From: Pseudomonadota bacterium
GTDB lineage: Bacteria; Pseudomonadota; Alphaproteobacteria; Rhizobiales; Xanthobacteraceae
DNA: 64,000 nt
Direction of reading: 5' to 3'
Assembly (NCBI GenBank): GCA_023451825.1
Contig: JAEXYA010000026.1
Coordinates: forward strand, 1-64,000
The notes below the pieces were generated by a model that worked only from the letters and a program-made list of their open reading frames with translations, was not told the origin of the DNA and did not search any database. Positions 42,422 to 50,501 of the stretch are shown piece after piece; within the stretch, counting starts at the first letter, position 1, and each line of letters begins with the position of its first letter. The position numbers and the translations under genes are program-made.

Positions 42422-43110
42422 GCCTGATCGGGACGATCGACATAGACGAGTCCGGCTTTCGCCAACGGCTCGCGCATATTGTACATGTCGAGGCCGAGAA
42501 TGCCGGAAGCGAGTTTCTGACGCTTGGCGTCTTCCTCGGCAAAGCGCTTCTCGCCCTTGGCGGCGACATCGGGGGCGTCCTTGCGCGGGATCACCACCAC
42601 ACCGTCTTCATCGGCGATGACGACGTCGCCGGGCGTGACCAGCGCACCGGCGCAGACCACCGGCACATTCACCGCGCCAAGCGTCGCCTTGACGGTCCCC
42701 TTGGCGGAGATCGCCTTCGACCACACGGGAAACCCCATCTCGCGCAGCGTCTTCACGTCGCGACAACCGGCATCGATGACCAGGCCGACGCCGCCCCTTG
42801 CCTTCAACGAGGTGGCAAGCAAGTCGCCAAACATGCCGTCGGTATTATCCGTGGTGCAGGCCACCACCAGCATGTCACCGGGCTTGCACTGCTCGATGGC
42901 GACATGAAGCATCCAGTTGTCGCCCGGCTGCGCCAGCACGGTGACCGCCGTGCCCGCGGCCTCAGCCCCGGTCCAGATCGGCCGCATATAGGTCTTCATC
43001 AGGCCGAAGCGGCCATAGGCTTCATGCGTGGTGGAGACGCCGAGCTTGCCGAGGCGGCGCACCACATCGGCATCGGCGCGTTCGATATTCCTGACAACAA
43101 CGGGCTTCAT
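42418..43110 (-). CDS. ligK: 4-carboxy-4-hydroxy-2-oxoadipate aldolase (RraA fold)
   Basis: 230 residues. The RraA-like/class II aldolase signature GDMLVVACTTDNTDGMFGDL, GLVIDAGCRDVKTLREMGFP (metal and substrate site D-x-x-R-D) and GDVVIADEDGVVVIPR are all present. The LigK/GalC enzymes split 4-carboxy-4-hydroxy-2-oxoadipate into pyruvate and oxaloacetate with Mg2+. The ATG overlaps the galB stop by 4 nt and the next gene overlaps its own stop by 4 nt, so the operon is translationally coupled. RraA-type regulators share the fold, but the neighbours favour the aldolase. Confidence 0.87.
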   Translation of the reverse strand: MKPVVVRNIERADADVVRRLGKLGVSTTHEAYGRFGLMKTYMRPIWTGAEAAGTAVTVLAQPGDNWMLHVAIEQCKPGDMLVVACTTDNTDGMFGDLLATSLKARGGVGLVIDAGCRDVKTLREMGFPVWSKAISAKGTVKATLGAVNVPVVCAGALVTPGDVVIADEDGVVVIPRKDAPDVAAKGEKRFAEEDAKRQKLASGILGLDMYNMREPLAKAGLVYVDRPDQA

Positions 43111-43829
43111 GCGAGCGTCTCCACGGTCATGGGGAATAGGCGCTGATAGGCTTCGCCATAGGTCATGGCGGCGCCGGTGTTGCGGCCGCCCTGCATGCCC
43201 CGCTGCAGAGCGACGCGCTCGTAATACGCCCACAGGTGCTTTTGCGCGGCGAGGATTTCAAAGGTCTTTCGCTTCACCTCCCAGACCTCGTCAATATTGA
43301 CGATCACCTGCGGCTTGAAATTACACATTTCAGGTTGGTGCGGCTCGAACAGGAAGACCGGCGGCGCGCTGTAATTATAGTCCGCGCCCGGCTTGTGGCC
43401 CATCGCCTGCGCGATGATGCGCGCCTCCTGCGCATAGGCCGTGGCCGCGGGATGATCGACATTGTACGGATCCTCCAGCGAATGCGTCAGCACAAAAGAC
43501 GGATTGAGCTCGCGATAGATGTCGATCAAGCGTTCCTTGTGCGCCTCGGTGAGATGCAGCGGATAGTCACCGGCATCGAAGAACTCGATCTCCGCGCCCA
43601 GCGCCGCCGCCGCCCGCTCCGCTTCGTCCTTGCGCCCGGCCTTCACCTGCTCCAGCGTCATGCCCGCCTGCTTCCAGGCAAACTGCGACTCGCCGCGCTC
43701 GCCGAAGGCGAGGCAGACGATCTTCATGCGATAGCCCTTCTTCGCATGCAGCGCGATGGCGCCGCCTGCGCGCCAGACGAAATCGCCGGGATGGGCCGAG
43801 ACCACCAGACCTGATTTGGGTTTGGACAT
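43107..43829 (-). CDS. galB: 4-oxalomesaconate hydratase (PIG-L/LmbE fold)
   Basis: 240 residues. LVVSAHPGDFVWRAGGAIAL is the hallmark N terminus of GalB, whose zinc site comes from the AHPGD motif and a later histidine pair (EDPYNVDHPAAT). GalB hydrates 4-oxalomesaconate to 4-carboxy-4-hydroxy-2-oxoadipate, the step before LigK encoded next. AGGA precedes the start at 43829; ligI ends 14 nt upstream. A deacetylase role is possible by fold but unlikely in this setting. Confidence 0.87.
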   Translation of the reverse strand: MSKPKSGLVVSAHPGDFVWRAGGAIALHAKKGYRMKIVCLAFGERGESQFAWKQAGMTLEQVKAGRKDEAERAAAALGAEIEFFDAGDYPLHLTEAHKERLIDIYRELNPSFVLTHSLEDPYNVDHPAATAYAQEARIIAQAMGHKPGADYNYSAPPVFLFEPHQPEMCNFKPQVIVNIDEVWEVKRKTFEILAAQKHLWAYYERVALQRGMQGGRNTGAAMTYGEAYQRLFPMTVETLA

Positions 43830-43843
43830 CGTGTGCTTCCTGT

Positions 43844-44725
43844 CTAGCTGTCGAATTCGAAAAGGCGCGCGGGATTGTCGACAAGGATCTTCTGCTGCAC
43901 CAGGGGATCCGGTGCGAAGAGCGGGATCAAATCGACAAGATCGCCGTCATTGGGCATTGCCTTCACATTGGGATGCGGCCAGTCGGTCCCCCAGATCACG
44001 CGGTCCGGTGCCGTCTCGCAGATCACCTTGGCGAATGGGACGGCGTCGGTGAAAGGCGGCACCGCGGACGACACGCGTTCGCAGCCGGACACTTTCACCC
44101 AGCACTTCTCGTCCCGCTGCATCAGTTCGATCAGCGTGCGGAACGGCGACTGCTCCAGCCCGTCGGCCGCCTTGACGCGCCCCATGTGATCGATCGTGTA
44201 GCGCACCGGCAGGCGCATGAGCAGATCGGCATAGTCGGGCAGATCGACGGCATCGAAATGCAGGTCCACATGCCAGTTCATCGGCGCGATCATGTCGATG
44301 ATGCGATGGAACACGCTCATGTCCGGCGTGCCGCCGAGATGGCGCACGAAGTTGAAACGGCAGCCGCGGAATCCGCCGTCATGCAGTTCCTGTAGGCCGC
44401 GTTCGGTAATCGTCCCGTCGATGTTGGCGACGGCGCGATAGCGGCCGCCACTGACTGCGATGGCATCCAGTGCAACGCGATTGTCCGTGCCATGCACGCT
44501 GGCATTGACGATCACCGCGCGGCCGATGCCGAGTTTCTCATGCAGCACCTGGAAATCCGCCAGCGGCGCATCGGGCGGAACATAGGAGCCGACATACGGA
44601 TATTTGTCGCCGGGGCCGAAGATATGGGTATGCGCATCGCAAGCGAGCGGCGGCAGCTTGAATGTCGGGGTCTTCGTATTGCGGTCCGGTCCGGGAACGG
44701 TCGGGGTCTTCGCCTGTACGGTCAT
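43844..44725 (-). CDS. ligI: 2-pyrone-4,6-dicarboxylate hydrolase-like amidohydrolase
   Basis: 293 residues, the usual LigI length. TIM-barrel amidohydrolase with DAHTHIFGPGDKYPY (HxH metal-type pair), VIVNASVHGTDNR, YTIDHMGRVKAADGLEQ and VIWGTDWPHPNVKAMPNDGD (catalytic Asp). LigI opens the pyrone ring to 4-oxalomesaconate, feeding GalB. The start at 44725 overlaps the stop of the TctC gene (ATGA). A paralogue lies at 47999-48967. Confidence 0.87.
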   Translation of the reverse strand: MTVQAKTPTVPGPDRNTKTPTFKLPPLACDAHTHIFGPGDKYPYVGSYVPPDAPLADFQVLHEKLGIGRAVIVNASVHGTDNRVALDAIAVSGGRYRAVANIDGTITERGLQELHDGGFRGCRFNFVRHLGGTPDMSVFHRIIDMIAPMNWHVDLHFDAVDLPDYADLLMRLPVRYTIDHMGRVKAADGLEQSPFRTLIELMQRDEKCWVKVSGCERVSSAVPPFTDAVPFAKVICETAPDRVIWGTDWPHPNVKAMPNDGDLVDLIPLFAPDPLVQQKILVDNPARLFEFDS

Positions 44726-45687
44726 TGCTTCGGAATCCCTGCCTTGTCGATCACGGCTGTCCATTTGGCGATGTCGCTCACCAGACGATCCTTCAACTCT
44801 TCCGGCGAGCCGGCGCGCGCCTCGATGCCGAGATCGAGCAGTTTCTGCTTCACATCCGGCATTGCCAGCACCGCTCGCAATCCCGCATTGAGCCGCGCAA
44901 TCAGCTCCGGTGGCGTACCGGCTGGCGCGAACAGGGCATTCCACGACACGACGTCATAATCCTTCACGCCGCTCGCGCTGACCGTTGCAACATCCGTGAG
45001 AATGATCGAGCGCCGATCGCCGGTCGTGCCGACAGCTGCGATCGTGCGTTCCTGCAATCCGGATTTCATGCCAACATAATTGTCGATCATCACATCGACA
45101 TCCTTGCGCAGCAGGCCCACGATGACTTCCGGCGTGCCGCGATAGGGCACGATCTGGAAATCGACGCCGGCGCTCGATTTCAGCAGTTCGGCTGACAGGT
45201 TCTGCGTGCTGCCGACGCTGATGGTGCCGACATTCAGCTTGCCCGGATTAGCACGCGCATATGCGATGAGATCGGCGAGCGATTTATACGGCGAGTCCGC
45301 GTTCACCCCGACGATGAAGTCAAAAAAGCCAATGCTGGAGATCGGCGCAAAGTCCTTGATGGGATCGAACGGCAGCTTCTTGAACAGCGGCACGCTCACG
45401 GCATTGCCGTTGCTCATGAGCGCGAGCGCATATCCATCCGCGCCGGCCGATAGCACCGCGCGCGCGGCAGCGACGCCGCCTGCACCCGGCATGTTCTCGA
45501 TGACAAGACGCTGGCCTAGATTCTCGCCGAGCCGCTCCGCCACGATGCGCATCGTGATATCCGCGACACCACCGGCGGCGAACGGCACGATGATGCGGAT
45601 CGGCTTTACCGGATAGCCCGATTGTGCGCGAGCCGGGCCAGATGCAATGACACCGCAAATCGTCAATACGAGGATTACAGCTCGCAT
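44722..45687 (-). CDS. Tripartite tricarboxylate transporter substrate-binding protein (TctC/Bug family)
   Basis: About 321 residues with a signal peptide ending in ARAQ. Bug-family features: YPVKPIRIIVPFAAGGVADI, QRLVIENMPGAGGVAAARAV, DGYALALMSNGNAVS, and the C-terminal SPEELKDRLVSDIAKW. It binds carboxylated solutes in the periplasm; the TctA/TctB membrane partners are not in the window. First gene of the catabolic operon, so it likely imports or senses the aromatic acid. Start at the ATG at 45687; a GTG at 45720 is an alternative. Confidence 0.85.
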   Translation of the reverse strand: MRAVILVLTICGVIASGPARAQSGYPVKPIRIIVPFAAGGVADITMRIVAERLGENLGQRLVIENMPGAGGVAAARAVLSAGADGYALALMSNGNAVSVPLFKKLPFDPIKDFAPISSIGFFDFIVGVNADSPYKSLADLIAYARANPGKLNVGTISVGSTQNLSAELLKSSAGVDFQIVPYRGTPEVIVGLLRKDVDVMIDNYVGMKSGLQERTIAAVGTTGDRRSIILTDVATVSASGVKDYDVVSWNALFAPAGTPPELIARLNAGLRAVLAMPDVKQKLLDLGIEARAGSPEELKDRLVSDIAKWTAVIDKAGIPKQ

Positions 45688-45895
45688 CACTGACAAGCGT
45701 CTCACCGAGATTTCAGACACGCGGCGCGCCCTTCCCTGGCTGCGACCGCAAGCTGCGGCCGCTTATGTCTCGGCACTGCGCAAAATGGCGATCGGGAGAT
45801 TTATGCTCCCGCAATAGCCAATCCCGATATATGAAACAAATGAGAAATATGGCCCAATGACGCAACATCATGCATCAATGCCCGGCCGCTCCCTC

Positions 45896-46792
45896 CTATC
45901 CGATCTTCTGGAAATAATCGCGCGTCAGTTCGATCAAAGCCTGTGCCCGCTGCGTAACCGACTGACCACGGCGCGCGACAATGCCTAAGGTACGGCTGAC
46001 GCTGGGATTGCGCAGCGGGATAACGACGAGATTAGAGAGGACCTGCGGCGAGACCGCCATGTTCGGCACGACCGCAATTCCGATATCTGCGCAGACCATC
46101 CCGACAGCCGTTTGCAGATGCTGAACCTCGTAGCGCCAATTGAGCGCTTCTCGCCTGTGTCCGAGCGCGTCGTCGATCAATGCGCGGTTGCCGGCCTGCG
46201 GGCTAATCCGGATCAAAGGTATATCATCCAGCTGCGACCAAGCGATGAACTTTCGCTGCGCCAGCATGTGATCGCGTTTGCACAACAGCACGAAGCGCTC
46301 TTTGACCAGCGGGATCACCGTGAGATCGAGCACGCCATTGGCCGCAATTGTGATCCCGAATTCAGCCTGGCCCGACTGGACCATGGTCGCGATCTCGCCT
46401 GCCGAATTGTCGTAGATCTTGATGGATGTGCCCGGATACGTCGCATCGAATTTCTGAAGGATCAACGGCAGGTGATAGGCCGCGATCGTCGGCAGGCAGC
46501 CGATCGCGATATGAGACTGTTGCTTGCGCCCGCGGGTCCGCAACACGTCAATTGCATCGGACAATTCGCCGATCATCCGGCGGGCCGTCGGCAGCAGTTC
46601 AAGACCGGCCGGCGTGAGCGCGACCTGACGCGTGGTGCGCGTCAGAAGTTGAAACCCCAAATCGTCCTCTAGCTTGCGGATGCGATGGCTCAAAGCCGTT
46701 TGGGACAGGTTGAGTTGCGCCGCCGCGCGCGAAAAACTGCCCCGCTCCGCGATGCTCAGAAATGCCTGCAAGCCTGGAAAATCGATGCGCAT
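45896..46792 (-). CDS. LysR-family transcriptional regulator
   Basis: About 298 residues. N-terminal winged HTH: FPGLQAFLSIAERGSFSRAA, LNLSQTALSHRIRKLEDDLG, LLTRTTRQVALTPAG; C-terminal effector-binding domain beginning SHIAIGCLPTIAAYHLPL. It is divergent from the second TctC gene and the nested palindrome at 46862-46899 lies between them, the normal place for LysR autoregulation and activation. Probably controls the catabolic genes on both sides. Start at the ATG at 46792. Confidence 0.9.
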   Translation of the reverse strand: MRIDFPGLQAFLSIAERGSFSRAAAQLNLSQTALSHRIRKLEDDLGFQLLTRTTRQVALTPAGLELLPTARRMIGELSDAIDVLRTRGRKQQSHIAIGCLPTIAAYHLPLILQKFDATYPGTSIKIYDNSAGEIATMVQSGQAEFGITIAANGVLDLTVIPLVKERFVLLCKRDHMLAQRKFIAWSQLDDIPLIRISPQAGNRALIDDALGHRREALNWRYEVQHLQTAVGMVCADIGIAVVPNMAVSPQVLSNLVVIPLRNPSVSRTLGIVARRGQSVTQRAQALIELTRDYFQKIG

Positions 46793-46861
46793 GTGTGGCC
46801 TTAGGGGCTGGCGATAACGGTCCACGGCGATGAACTACGGGACGGCGTTGACCACCTCATT

Positions 46862-46899
46862 AATGAGACAACTCGCTCAATTGAGCAAAAGGTCTCATT
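46862..46899. promoter_or_regulatory. Nested palindrome between LysR and TctC genes, probable operator
   Basis: aatgagac (46862-46869) and gtctcatt (46892-46899) form the outer arms and gctcaattgagc (46875-46886) a perfect inner palindrome; both share one centre at 46880.5. It contains T-N11-A-type half-sites as bound by LysR proteins and lies 70 nt upstream of the LysR start and 73 nt upstream of the TctC start. Confidence 0.65.
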
Positions 46900-46971
46900 T
46901 GTTGCATGAATGGTCAATCGATAGGGTGCCCGGCAACGACAATCAAAACGTTTTTGAGGAAGCCCGTTTCT

Positions 46972-47976
46972 ATGGCCCGACCGTCCGATTTCGGTGTCGC
47001 GATGACATCGGCGCTTCGAATGTTCACCGCGCTTGCCGCCGTCACGTTATCCTCCGGGTGCTATAACGCCCAAGCTCAGAGCTTTCCGACCAAGCCCGTC
47101 CATATCCTCGTGCCCTATGCAGCGGGCGGCGCCGTCGACGTGCTGGCGCGCACCATCGCCCAATCACTCTCCAAACGCTGGGGCCAGCAGCCCGTGATCG
47201 AGAACAGGCCCGGCGCCGGCGGCATCGTCGCGTCGCAAGCCCTGACCCAGGCAGCGCCTGACGGATACACCTTGATCCTTGTCGCCAGCGGGCATCCCCT
47301 CAACCAGTATTTCTACGCCAAGCTGCCCTACGACACGTTCAAGGATTTTACCGCGATCAGCCAAGTCGCCTATTCACCACTGGTTCTCGTCGCATCCAAA
47401 GATGCGACGTTCCAAAACCTACAAGGCGTGATAGACGCCGCGCGGGCTAAATCGAACACGCTTTCCTACGGAATGTCGGGCATCGGCACATCCGCTCATC
47501 TGGCCGGAGAGCTGTTGAACTACACGGCCAAAGTGAACATCCTTGCGATCCCCTACAAAGGCGGCGCGCCTGCCCTCACTGCCGTGGTTGCCGGTGAGAT
47601 CCCGCTGAGCATCAATCCGCTGCCGGAAGTCATCGGCCAGCTCGACAGTGGCACCGTGCGCGCGATCGCGGTGACGACAACCACCAGGGCGAAGGCATTA
47701 CCGAACGTGCCGACAGTTGCGGAATCCGGACTACCCGGTTTCGACGCATCGGTCTGGTGGGGCTTTCTCGGCCCGGCCAAGATGCCGGACGATCTGGTCA
47801 CGCGCATCCATGCAGACATCGCTGCAGCGATGCGAGAGCCTGAAGTGATCGCGACGCTGACCAAGATGGGCGCCACCCCGGTTGAGAGCACACCTCGGGA
47901 ATTTGACGCCTTCATGCGCGCGGAAGCTCTCAAATGGGAGCCTGTGCTCAAGCAGGCGAATATCAAACCCCAGTAA
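46972..47976 (+). CDS. TctC/Bug-family solute-binding protein
   Basis: 334 residues. Signal peptide with a cysteine (MFTALAAVTLSSGCYNAQAQ) that might be a lipobox-like site, then FPTKPVHILVPYAAGGAVDV, GQQPVIENRPGAGGIVASQA, GYTLILVASGHPLNQYFY and SGIGTSAHLAGELLNYTAKV. It is a second copy of the family seen at 44722, again without TctAB. It precedes the Tat-exported LigI-like gene by 22 nt, forming an operon. Start at the ATG at 46972 with GAGGA upstream. Confidence 0.85.
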   Translation: MARPSDFGVAMTSALRMFTALAAVTLSSGCYNAQAQSFPTKPVHILVPYAAGGAVDVLARTIAQSLSKRWGQQPVIENRPGAGGIVASQALTQAAPDGYTLILVASGHPLNQYFYAKLPYDTFKDFTAISQVAYSPLVLVASKDATFQNLQGVIDAARAKSNTLSYGMSGIGTSAHLAGELLNYTAKVNILAIPYKGGAPALTAVVAGEIPLSINPLPEVIGQLDSGTVRAIAVTTTTRAKALPNVPTVAESGLPGFDASVWWGFLGPAKMPDDLVTRIHADIAAAMREPEVIATLTKMGATPVESTPREFDAFMRAEALKWEPVLKQANIKPQ

Positions 47977-47998
47977 ATCACGACCTGAGAGACTTATC

Positions 47999-48967
47999 AT
48001 GCATCGACGTCATCTTCTGGCCGGCATGGCCTCGCTGAGCATCACCGGCGCCCTCGGCACGCTGTCATCGCACGCCGCCGATGAAGCGCAGATACCAACC
48101 ATCGCCGGGCCCGATCCCAACACGATCACGCCGACTTTCAAGGCCCCGCCGGGCAGCATTGATACGCATACGCATATCTTCGGGCCAGCGGCCGTCTATC
48201 CCTTCGCGGCGAAACGTCCCTATTCGCCGCCCGATGCGCCGCTCGACATGTTTCGCAAGCTGCATGCGGCCATCGGCGTCGAACGCGCCGTCATCGTGAA
48301 TGCCACGGTGCATGGCACCGACAACCGCGTCGTCACCGATGCCATCGCGCAGAGCGGCGGCAAATATCGCGGCGTCGCCAGTGTGAGCGCGGATATCTCG
48401 GATGCCGATCTCATGGCCCTCGACAAAGGCGGCATCCGCGCCTGCCGCTTTGCTTTCGTCAAGCGCCTCGGCGGGGTCGGCGACATGAACGTATTTCGTA
48501 AGCTGGTCGATCGCGTCGCCGCGATCGGCTGGCATGTGGACGTCTATCTCGAAGCCGGTACGATCCGTGAGTTCACGCCGATCCTCAAGGCATTGCCGGT
48601 CACCTATGTGATCGACCACATGGGCACGATCAGCGCCGCCAAGGGACTTGAGGATGCAGAGTTCAGGGCTTTGCTGGACTTGCAGGCGAGTGATGAGAAG
48701 TGCTGGATCAAGATCACAGGCCTGGAACGTGCGTCCTCACATGGCGCGCCATTCCACGACTCGGTGCCGTTCGCAAAGCGCCTGATCGACAACGCACCCG
48801 ACCGCGTTCTGTGGGGCACCGACTGGCCGCACCCGAATGTGAAGATCATGCCGAATGACGGCACGCTGGTGGACTTGATCCCGCTTTATGCTCCTGATCC
48901 GGCCGCACAAAAGAAGCTGCTGGTGAGCAACGCTGAAAGATTATTCCGATTTGACCAGGTCACTTAG
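47999..48967 (+). CDS. Exported LigI-like amidohydrolase with Tat signal
   Basis: 322 residues. The N terminus (HRRHLLAGMASLSITGALG, cleavage near SHAA) is a twin-arginine signal, so the folded enzyme should reach the periplasm. The body matches LigI: DTHTHIFGPAAVYPFAAKRP, VIVNATVHGTDNR, YVIDHMGTISAAKG and VLWGTDWPHPNVKIMPNDG. It is a clear paralogue of the cytosolic gene at 43844. Its substrate may be a pyrone or lactone met outside the membrane. GAGAG precedes the start. Confidence 0.82.
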   Translation: MHRRHLLAGMASLSITGALGTLSSHAADEAQIPTIAGPDPNTITPTFKAPPGSIDTHTHIFGPAAVYPFAAKRPYSPPDAPLDMFRKLHAAIGVERAVIVNATVHGTDNRVVTDAIAQSGGKYRGVASVSADISDADLMALDKGGIRACRFAFVKRLGGVGDMNVFRKLVDRVAAIGWHVDVYLEAGTIREFTPILKALPVTYVIDHMGTISAAKGLEDAEFRALLDLQASDEKCWIKITGLERASSHGAPFHDSVPFAKRLIDNAPDRVLWGTDWPHPNVKIMPNDGTLVDLIPLYAPDPAAQKKLLVSNAERLFRFDQVT

Positions 48968-48972
48968 AGCGT

Positions 48973-49003
48973 CGATGCCCGCTTGACGCGAAAGCGGGCA
49001 TCG
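48973..49003. repeat. Hairpin repeat, family E
   Basis: A 12-bp perfect stem, cgatgcccgctt with aagcgggcatcg, and a 7-nt loop, 6 nt after the amidohydrolase stop. Without a T-tract it is not a classical terminator, but it may still mark the end of the transcript. Confidence 0.6.
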
Positions 49004-49128
49004 AAAACTTTCGGGCAAAGGACGACCATTGGCGAGACGTGCCAGAACATCGCAAAAGCGATTTCAAACCACGCATGCGCGTCAGGACCAAGGCGCAGCT
49101 GAGCGCTGAACGGTCATCTCCGCTTGCG

Positions 49129-50352
49129 CTAGACGATGCCGTTCGTCCTAAGTGCGCTGATCTTCTCGCCGTCATAGCCGATGGTGGACAGGATTTCGTC
49201 CGTGTTGGCGCCGAGTGTCGGCGGCGCGCGATAGTCGGTGATCGGCGTGCCCGAAAACATCACCGGATTTCGCACGAGCGACAATGCGGACTCGAAGGGA
49301 TGATCCGAGGTGACGCGCATACCGCGGGCCTGAACATGAGGATCGGAGAAAACCTGATCGAAATCGTTGATCGGGCCAGACGGCACACCGACCGCCTCCA
49401 GACGTTCCAGCCAGTAAGCGACGGGCTGCTTCAGGAACAGACCGGCATAGATGGCCATGATCTCCTTGCCGTGTTGGACACGATCGTTGTTCTTCAGGAA
49501 GCGAGGATCCTTGCCCAGTTCCGGCGCGCCGAGCACTTCACAGGTTCGCTGGAACTGGCCGTCATTGCCGTTGACGATCATGATCTCGCCGTCGGTGCAG
49601 CGGAAAACACCGGCCGGCATGCCGCCATTGCCCCATGTGCCGCGGCGCGGTGGGACTTTGCCGTGCATGAGATAGGGCTGAAGCCAATGTGAAAGGGAGG
49701 CGATCACCGAATCGAACAGACAGGCATCAATATGCTGTCCCTCGCCGCCGCCGGCGTCGCGATGATACAGTGCCGACATCACGCCGATCGTGGCGTTGAG
49801 GCCGGTCATGTAGTCCACGATCGAGGGACCGACCTTCATGGGGCCTTCGCCCGGCTCGCCGTCGAGATGGCCCGTGACACTCATGAGACCGCCCATCGCC
49901 TGCAGGATCGCATCGTAGCCGGCACGGGTGGCATAAGGGCCTGTTTGTCCGAAGCCCGTGACAGAGCAGTAGACGATGCGCGGATTGATCGCCTTGATCG
50001 CATCGTAGTCCAGGCCGTAACGCTTGAGGTCGCCGACCTTGTAGTTTTCCAACATCACGTCGGCGGTCTTGACGAGTTCGCGAATGATCTCCTGGCCTTC
50101 GGGCTTCGCCACGTTGACCGTGACCGACTTCTTGTTGCGATTGGCGCAAAGATAGAAACCATTGTCGCGCCTGCTGCCTTGCGGGTCGTTGAGGTAAGGA
50201 GGGCCGAACGCGCGGGAATCGTCGCCCGTTCCGGGACGCTCGATCTTGATGACTTCCGCACCGAGATCGCCAAGCATCTGGCCGCATATCGGGCCGGCGA
50301 GCACCCGCGTCATATCGATAACCTTGATGCCCGAGAGCGGCAGAGCCGGCAT
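49129..50352 (-). CDS. Class III (CaiB/BaiF) CoA-transferase
   Basis: 407 residues. Family signatures: LSGIKVIDMTRVLAGPICGQ, LGAEVIKIERPGTGD, LVKTADVMLENYKVGDLKRY and the catalytic aspartate D180 in VGPSIVDYMTGL. It transfers CoA between carboxylic acids, probably to activate an organic acid such as one released by the catabolic cluster. The partner acid is unknown. Single minus-strand gene convergent with the amidohydrolase gene. Confidence 0.9.
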   Translation of the reverse strand: MPALPLSGIKVIDMTRVLAGPICGQMLGDLGAEVIKIERPGTGDDSRAFGPPYLNDPQGSRRDNGFYLCANRNKKSVTVNVAKPEGQEIIRELVKTADVMLENYKVGDLKRYGLDYDAIKAINPRIVYCSVTGFGQTGPYATRAGYDAILQAMGGLMSVTGHLDGEPGEGPMKVGPSIVDYMTGLNATIGVMSALYHRDAGGGEGQHIDACLFDSVIASLSHWLQPYLMHGKVPPRRGTWGNGGMPAGVFRCTDGEIMIVNGNDGQFQRTCEVLGAPELGKDPRFLKNNDRVQHGKEIMAIYAGLFLKQPVAYWLERLEAVGVPSGPINDFDQVFSDPHVQARGMRVTSDHPFESALSLVRNPVMFSGTPITDYRAPPTLGANTDEILSTIGYDGEKISALRTNGIV

Positions 50353-50501
50353 GCATTCCTCCTGTTATGTTAATTCATCGCGTCGACCATGACGGACGTG
50401 TGAAGCCAGCGCATACAGTAAAATCCTCCCGAATGCACCGCTCCGTGCAGCATGAGGGTTCGCGCGCGTGACATGGCGGACCGATGGCGGAGATGCGTCG
50501 G

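Noticed and set aside
43107..43829. N-acetylglucosaminyl deacetylase of the PIG-L family
   Set aside because: The fold fits, but the AHPGDFVWRAGGAIAL start and the position between ligI and ligK homologues match 4-oxalomesaconate hydratase better.
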